From JAFAXD01 sp035472475 (GTDB taxonomy: Bacteria; Pseudomonadota; Alphaproteobacteria; Rhizobiales; Xanthobacteraceae): 26,834 nucleotides of DNA. The translations under genes were made by a program, and so were the position numbers. Shown piece after piece: positions 23,622-26,834 of this stretch. Under the pieces are notes generated by a model. The model searched no databases, was not told the origin of the DNA, and worked only from the letters and a program-made list of their open reading frames with translations. The number at the start of each line of letters is the position of its first letter. The stretch's first letter is position 1. Where the stretch lies: NCBI GenBank assembly GCA_035472475.1, contig DATIPA010000200.1:1-26834 (forward strand). Reading direction: 5' to 3'.

Positions 23622-23697
23622 CTAGTGCCCCTTTGCTTCCGAAGTTCGCCTCAGCAATTGCCGCAACGTATCGCGAACTTCGGAAGCGGGGCACTAG
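23622..23697 (+). repeat. Type B palindrome of composite repeat 3
   Basis: The 76-bp element is bounded by CTAGTGCCCC and GGGGCACTAG. The arms GCTTCCGAAGTTCGC and GCGAACTTCGGAAGC pair perfectly over 15 bp, and TTGCCGCAA lies in the loop. The spacer to the preceding type A element is AATCATATATTCG (13 nt). Confidence 0.9.
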
Positions 23698-23758
23698 GGC
23701 AAACGATTGACCGCTTACCGCACAATAGCCCGCTCGGATCGGATGTCGAGAATGTGCG

Positions 23759-23831
23759 CTAGTGTCCCGATTCCGAAGTTCGCAATCGGACTTGCGGCAT
23801 AGGCATGCCAACTTCGGGTTCGGGGCACGAT
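23759..23831 (+). repeat. Solitary type B palindrome
   Basis: The 73-bp element starts CTAGTGTCCCGATTCCGAAG and ends TTCGGGTTCGGGGCACGAT, with CTTGCGGCAT in the loop. It lies 61 bp after composite repeat 3 and 51 bp before the start of the small CPCC protein. Together with composite repeat 3 it fills most of the 371-bp gap 23512-23882, which otherwise holds no gene. Confidence 0.85.
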
Positions 23832-23882
23832 CCGCCTTTGCATGGCACGCCCGCGAGCCTATGTTCTGATGAGGAGCGCATC

Positions 23883-24146
23883 ATGACCAAGCGCAAGCTG
23901 CAAACGCGCAAGTTGCGCGCCGTGACCGACACCGAGATCGATGCGGCCGTGGCCGAGGTGCTCGCCGCGACGGTCCCCGCGCCTGCGCTCTCCTTGCACG
24001 AGCTCTTCGATCAGCAGACGCGTGCAATCCTGGACAGCTCCGACCTCGACGACGAGCAGAAGCAAACCATTCTGGTGGCGATGCGCTGCCCGTGCTGCGG
24101 TGGCGGCAGCGGAACCTTCAGCTTCAAGCTCAAGCCGAAGGGTTAG
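23883..24146 (+). CDS. Small hypothetical protein with C-terminal CPCC-GGG motif
   Basis: The 87-residue protein starts at the ATG at 23883, with GAGGAG 6 bp upstream; the frame is open from 23805, but that part is repeat DNA. It is basic at the start (MTKRKLQTRKLR), then acidic and helical (about 14-66). It ends RCPCCGGGSGTFSFKLKPKG with Cys69, Cys71 and Cys72. It has no signal peptide and no membrane segment. The tail could bind metal or could be a modification site, as in Cys/Gly-rich peptide precursors. No modifying enzyme is next to it. The next gene, a Tat-exported amidohydrolase, starts 8 bp after its stop, so the two are probably co-transcribed. Confidence 0.7.
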   Translation: MTKRKLQTRKLRAVTDTEIDAAVAEVLAATVPAPALSLHELFDQQTRAILDSSDLDDEQKQTILVAMRCPCCGGGSGTFSFKLKPKG

Positions 24147-24154
24147 TGCGGCCG

Positions 24155-24992
24155 ATGCGTCTCAGACGCCGCGGTTTCCTGTCCGGCAGCGCAGCCGTCG
24201 CGCTGAGCGCCGGCGTCGCCCGCTCCCAATCGCGCCGGCTGTTCGACGGTCATTTTTCATATCATCGATCCCCGCTTCCCGATTGTCGCGAACCAGGGCT
24301 ACACCCCGCCGGACTTTCCGCTCGATGCTTACCTCGCGGAGGCGCGGCCGCTCGGCGTGGTGGCTGGCGCGCTGGTCTCGGGGTCATACCAGGCCTACGA
24401 TCAAACCTACCTGATGGACGCCCTGCCGCTTCTCGGGACCGGCTATGCGGGCGTCACGCAAATTCCAAACGATTATCCCGACGCGGAAATTTCAAAGCTG
24501 GCTGCCATTGGCGTGCGCGGCGTGCGCTTCAATATGTTCCGGGGCCAGATTGCGAGCGTGGATGACGTCGCGGCGCTGGCGCTGCGCTGCCATTCCGTTG
24601 CCGGCTGGCACGCGGAGCTCTACGTCGATGCGGCCGCGCTCAAGCCGCATGTTGCGGCCTTGTCGAAGTTGCCGCAGCTTACAATCGACCATCTCGGAAT
24701 GACCGAGGCCGGCGTTCCGGTGCTGCTCGATCTCGTCGATGCCGGCTGCAAGGTGAAGGCAACCGGCTTCGGACGCGTGAAACTCGATGTACCCAAAACG
24801 CTGGAGCAGGTTGCAAGCCGAAGTGCCAGCGCACTGGTGTTCGGCACTGATATACCCTCCACGCGCGCCGAGCGCCCGTTCATGTCCTCCGATGTCGATC
24901 TGGTGGAAAATGTGCTGGGGCCGGACTTGGCCAAGAAGGCATTTTGGGACAATGGACTCGCGCTCTACCGGGTCAAGCAGACAGCGGGCTGA
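24155..24992 (+). pseudogene. Tat-exported amidohydrolase family protein, single-base frameshift in a T run
   Basis: The N terminus, read from the ATG at 24155, is MRLRRRGFLSGSAAVALSAG, a twin-arginine signal, followed by SRRLFDGHF. After the five-T run at 24253-24257 the reading must move to another frame to continue as HIIDPRFPIVANQGYTPPDF and then QAYDQTYLMDALPLLGTGYA. Without the extra T the sequence would read FDGHFHIID, the usual metal-binding H-x-H motif of amidohydrolase-2 enzymes. The rest is intact, with LTIDHLGM and VFGTDIPSTRAERP near the C terminus, ending at 24992. Only the T run breaks the gene, so the break is recent, a sequencing error, or a programmed slip. About 278 residues if restored. 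An internal ATG at 24357 would give a fragment lacking the active-site start. Confidence 0.82.
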
Positions 24993-24998
24993 TCGCTG

Positions 24999-26831
24999 CT
25001 ACGCACCCGCGGCGCGCGTCGATTCCCTTTCCGCGCGGCGCGCGCGCCGCAGCCGCTCGGTCGCGGCTACATTCACCGCAAGGGTCTGCGGGTCGATGAT
25101 CACCGCGTAAAGCTTCGCAGCCGCTTCGACCGACACATAGCCTTGCCGCACGTCGCTGACGACCGTCTCGATCGCGCGCTCGAGCGGATCGCCGTAGCCC
25201 CCGCCCCCGCCCGAGCGCAGCCGCAACGCGTCGCCGGGCTTGAGGTGGGTGATCAGCGTCTTGGCATTGGGCTGATCGGTCTTCCATCGGCCGTCGATGC
25301 GGAAATGCACCTGGTTGCCGGTGGCATCGAGGCCGCCGCCGAGGCCCCAGGGATGGCAGTGGGCGCGATCGGTCTGCGTGTTGACGGTGAGATGCGAGCG
25401 CGCCCGGATTACAGTCTCGATGCCGAGCCCGCCGCGGTAGCGCCCGGCGCCGCACGAATCCTGGATGAGCGTGCAGCGCTCGATCACGATCGGCATCTTC
25501 GCTTCGGCCTGCTCGTTCGGACTGTTGTGGGTATCGCCGTCGTTGGCGCAGACGGTCGCCGACACCCCGTCCTCGGTGAGCTTTGCGCCCCAGCCGCCAC
25601 CGAGCGGGCCCAGTCCGCCGATGAAGAACTCGCGCGTTTTCGGATTGATGCCGTGGATGGTTGACGTCACCAGATCGGCGTGATGCCCCGCGATCACGCG
25701 ATCCGGAATCGCCGGCGCCAGCGCCTTGTAGACGGTGTCGACCAGCGTCATTGGATAGGTCATCCACCAGCGCATCGGCGCCGGGCGCACCGCGCTGACG
25801 ATCGTTCCCTTCGGCACGATCACCTTCAAGCTACGAAACGCACCGTCGTTGATCGGATAGTCGGTCGGCGAGGTGATGCACTTGTAGGCCATCTGCGCGC
25901 AGCCGATCGAGGTTGACGGTCCCGAGTTGTAGAAGCCGCGCACCTGGCGGGAGATGTCGGTGAGGTCGATCGTCATCTCGTCGCCCTTGACGATCACCCG
26001 CACCCGGATCGGCACGCGCTTGCCGATATCGATGCCGTCGTCATCCATGAACGACTCGGCCTCGTAGGTTCCGTCCGGAATCGTGCGCGTGCGCGCTCGC
26101 GCCGCAGCTTCGGCCTGGTCCATGATGGCGCGGATCGCGTCGAGCACCGGCTTGCGGCCGTAGCGGTCGAGGAGCTGCAAAAACCGCCGCTCGCCGGTCT
26201 TCACCGCCGTGACCTGCGCGCGCAGGTCGCCCATCGCGCGGCTCGGCAGCCGCACGTTCATGCGGATGATGTCGACCAGCGTATCGTTGACCACGCCGCG
26301 ATCGTGATACTTCACGATCGGGATCTGCAGCCCTTCCGAGAAGATATCCGTGGTCATGCCGCCGAGCGTGCCGCCGACGTCGATCCAGTGCGCCATGCAG
26401 CAGGCAAAGCCTGAGAGCTCGCCGCCGTGGAAGACCGGCAGCGCGAAGGTGAAATGATTGAGATGGCTGCCGGTCGTGTAGGCGTCGTTGGTGACGTAGA
26501 TGTCGCCGCGCGCAATCCCCCCGCGGCCGAAATGCGCGATCATCGCCTTCACGGTGTTCGACATGCCGCGGATGAAGCTCGGCAGCCCGATGCCGATCGA
26601 AACGGTGTCGCCCTCGGCCGTGAACAACCCGGTGGTAAAGTCGAGCGCCTCGTAGATAATCATGTTGTAGGCGGTGCGCATGAGGTTGGTCTTCATTTCC
26701 TCGGTCACCGCGATTACGCCGTTGCGTACGATCTCGGTCAGGACCGGATCGATCCGGCGCGTCTTGGCCGCGCTCCCGCGCGTGCGCGACGTCTTCGTCC
26801 CGGTCTTTCTATTGCCGATCTTTCGAGCCAT
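24999..26831 (-). CDS. Hydantoinase B/oxoprolinase family protein (HyuB-like)
   Basis: The 610-residue protein is complete and near the usual length for HyuB. A Lys/Arg-rich tail of about 27 residues precedes RIDPVLTEIVRNGVIAVTEE, the normal start of the domain. Family landmarks include GDIYVTNDAYTTGSHLNHFT (metal- and substrate-binding region), PSTSIGCAQMAYKCITSPTD and the Gly-rich C terminus GGGGGYGDPLERA. HyuB works with HyuA in ATP-dependent opening of hydantoins, 5-oxoproline or, in acetone carboxylase relatives, ketone carboxylation. HyuA is not in the window and may lie beyond the right edge. The gene is convergent with the frameshifted amidohydrolase, six bases apart. The substrate is not deducible. 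Confidence 0.93.
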   Translation of the reverse strand: MARKIGNRKTGTKTSRTRGSAAKTRRIDPVLTEIVRNGVIAVTEEMKTNLMRTAYNMIIYEALDFTTGLFTAEGDTVSIGIGLPSFIRGMSNTVKAMIAHFGRGGIARGDIYVTNDAYTTGSHLNHFTFALPVFHGGELSGFACCMAHWIDVGGTLGGMTTDIFSEGLQIPIVKYHDRGVVNDTLVDIIRMNVRLPSRAMGDLRAQVTAVKTGERRFLQLLDRYGRKPVLDAIRAIMDQAEAAARARTRTIPDGTYEAESFMDDDGIDIGKRVPIRVRVIVKGDEMTIDLTDISRQVRGFYNSGPSTSIGCAQMAYKCITSPTDYPINDGAFRSLKVIVPKGTIVSAVRPAPMRWWMTYPMTLVDTVYKALAPAIPDRVIAGHHADLVTSTIHGINPKTREFFIGGLGPLGGGWGAKLTEDGVSATVCANDGDTHNSPNEQAEAKMPIVIERCTLIQDSCGAGRYRGGLGIETVIRARSHLTVNTQTDRAHCHPWGLGGGLDATGNQVHFRIDGRWKTDQPNAKTLITHLKPGDALRLRSGGGGGYGDPLERAIETVVSDVRQGYVSVEAAAKLYAVIIDPQTLAVNVAATERLRRARRAERESTRAAGA

Positions 26832-26834
26832 CAG

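Noticed and set aside
23531..23831. CRISPR-like array of repeats
   Set aside because: The units are long palindromes of two types with differing sequences and one fixed spacer, not identical short repeats with unique spacers. No cas gene is present.

Overview
The window is about 26.8 kb of GC-rich bacterial DNA. The gene families suggest an alphaproteobacterium of the Hyphomicrobiales (Bradyrhizobium or Xanthobacteraceae type). That placement is inferred from gene content, GC-rich codon use and the style of intergenic repeats; no rRNA or other marker gene is present. I see no tRNA, rRNA, CRISPR array, prophage or transposase.

Layout, left to right. (1) 0-4 kb, plus strand: two overlapping rSAM/selenodomain-associated transferases, then a translationally coupled S-T-A cassette for an energy-coupling-factor (ECF) importer whose ATPase is a fused, strongly asymmetric double NBD. 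(2) 4-7 kb, minus strand: sigma factor, anti-sigma factor and secreted subtilase in one operon. The anti-sigma tail resembles the subtilase prodomain. (3) 7-11.3 kb, plus strand: glutathione transferase, a solitary CoxL-like molybdopterin subunit and a short MltB-type lytic transglycosylase. (4) 11.3-11.7 kb: a gene-free, heavily self-complementary block. (5) 11.7-19.5 kb, minus strand: a six-gene Hyf-like membrane complex (hyfB-C-E-F-G-I) with a small hypothetical protein downstream. The large subunit has Ser where the first pair of NiFe-site Cys should be, so it looks like an energy-converting hydrogenase-related (Ehr) complex rather than a hydrogenase. (6) 19.7-21.2 kb: an L,D-transpeptidase with its own terminator. 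(7) 21.4-26.8 kb: a metal-dependent cyclase, a convergent ABM monooxygenase and 3-hydroxyisobutyrate-dehydrogenase-like operon, a small CPCC protein, a frameshifted Tat-exported amidohydrolase and a complete HyuB-type hydantoinase B.

The most unusual structure is a family of CTAG-bounded palindromes. Two stem types, A and B, are joined in a fixed order by a 13-nt AATCATA spacer in three composite elements, and B also occurs alone twice. Stem sequences differ between copies while pairing is kept. Nearly every copy lies within a few to about 50 bp upstream of a gene start. I regard this repeat system, the sigma/anti-sigma/subtilase cassette and the asymmetric ECF ATPase as the best candidates for undescribed biology here.
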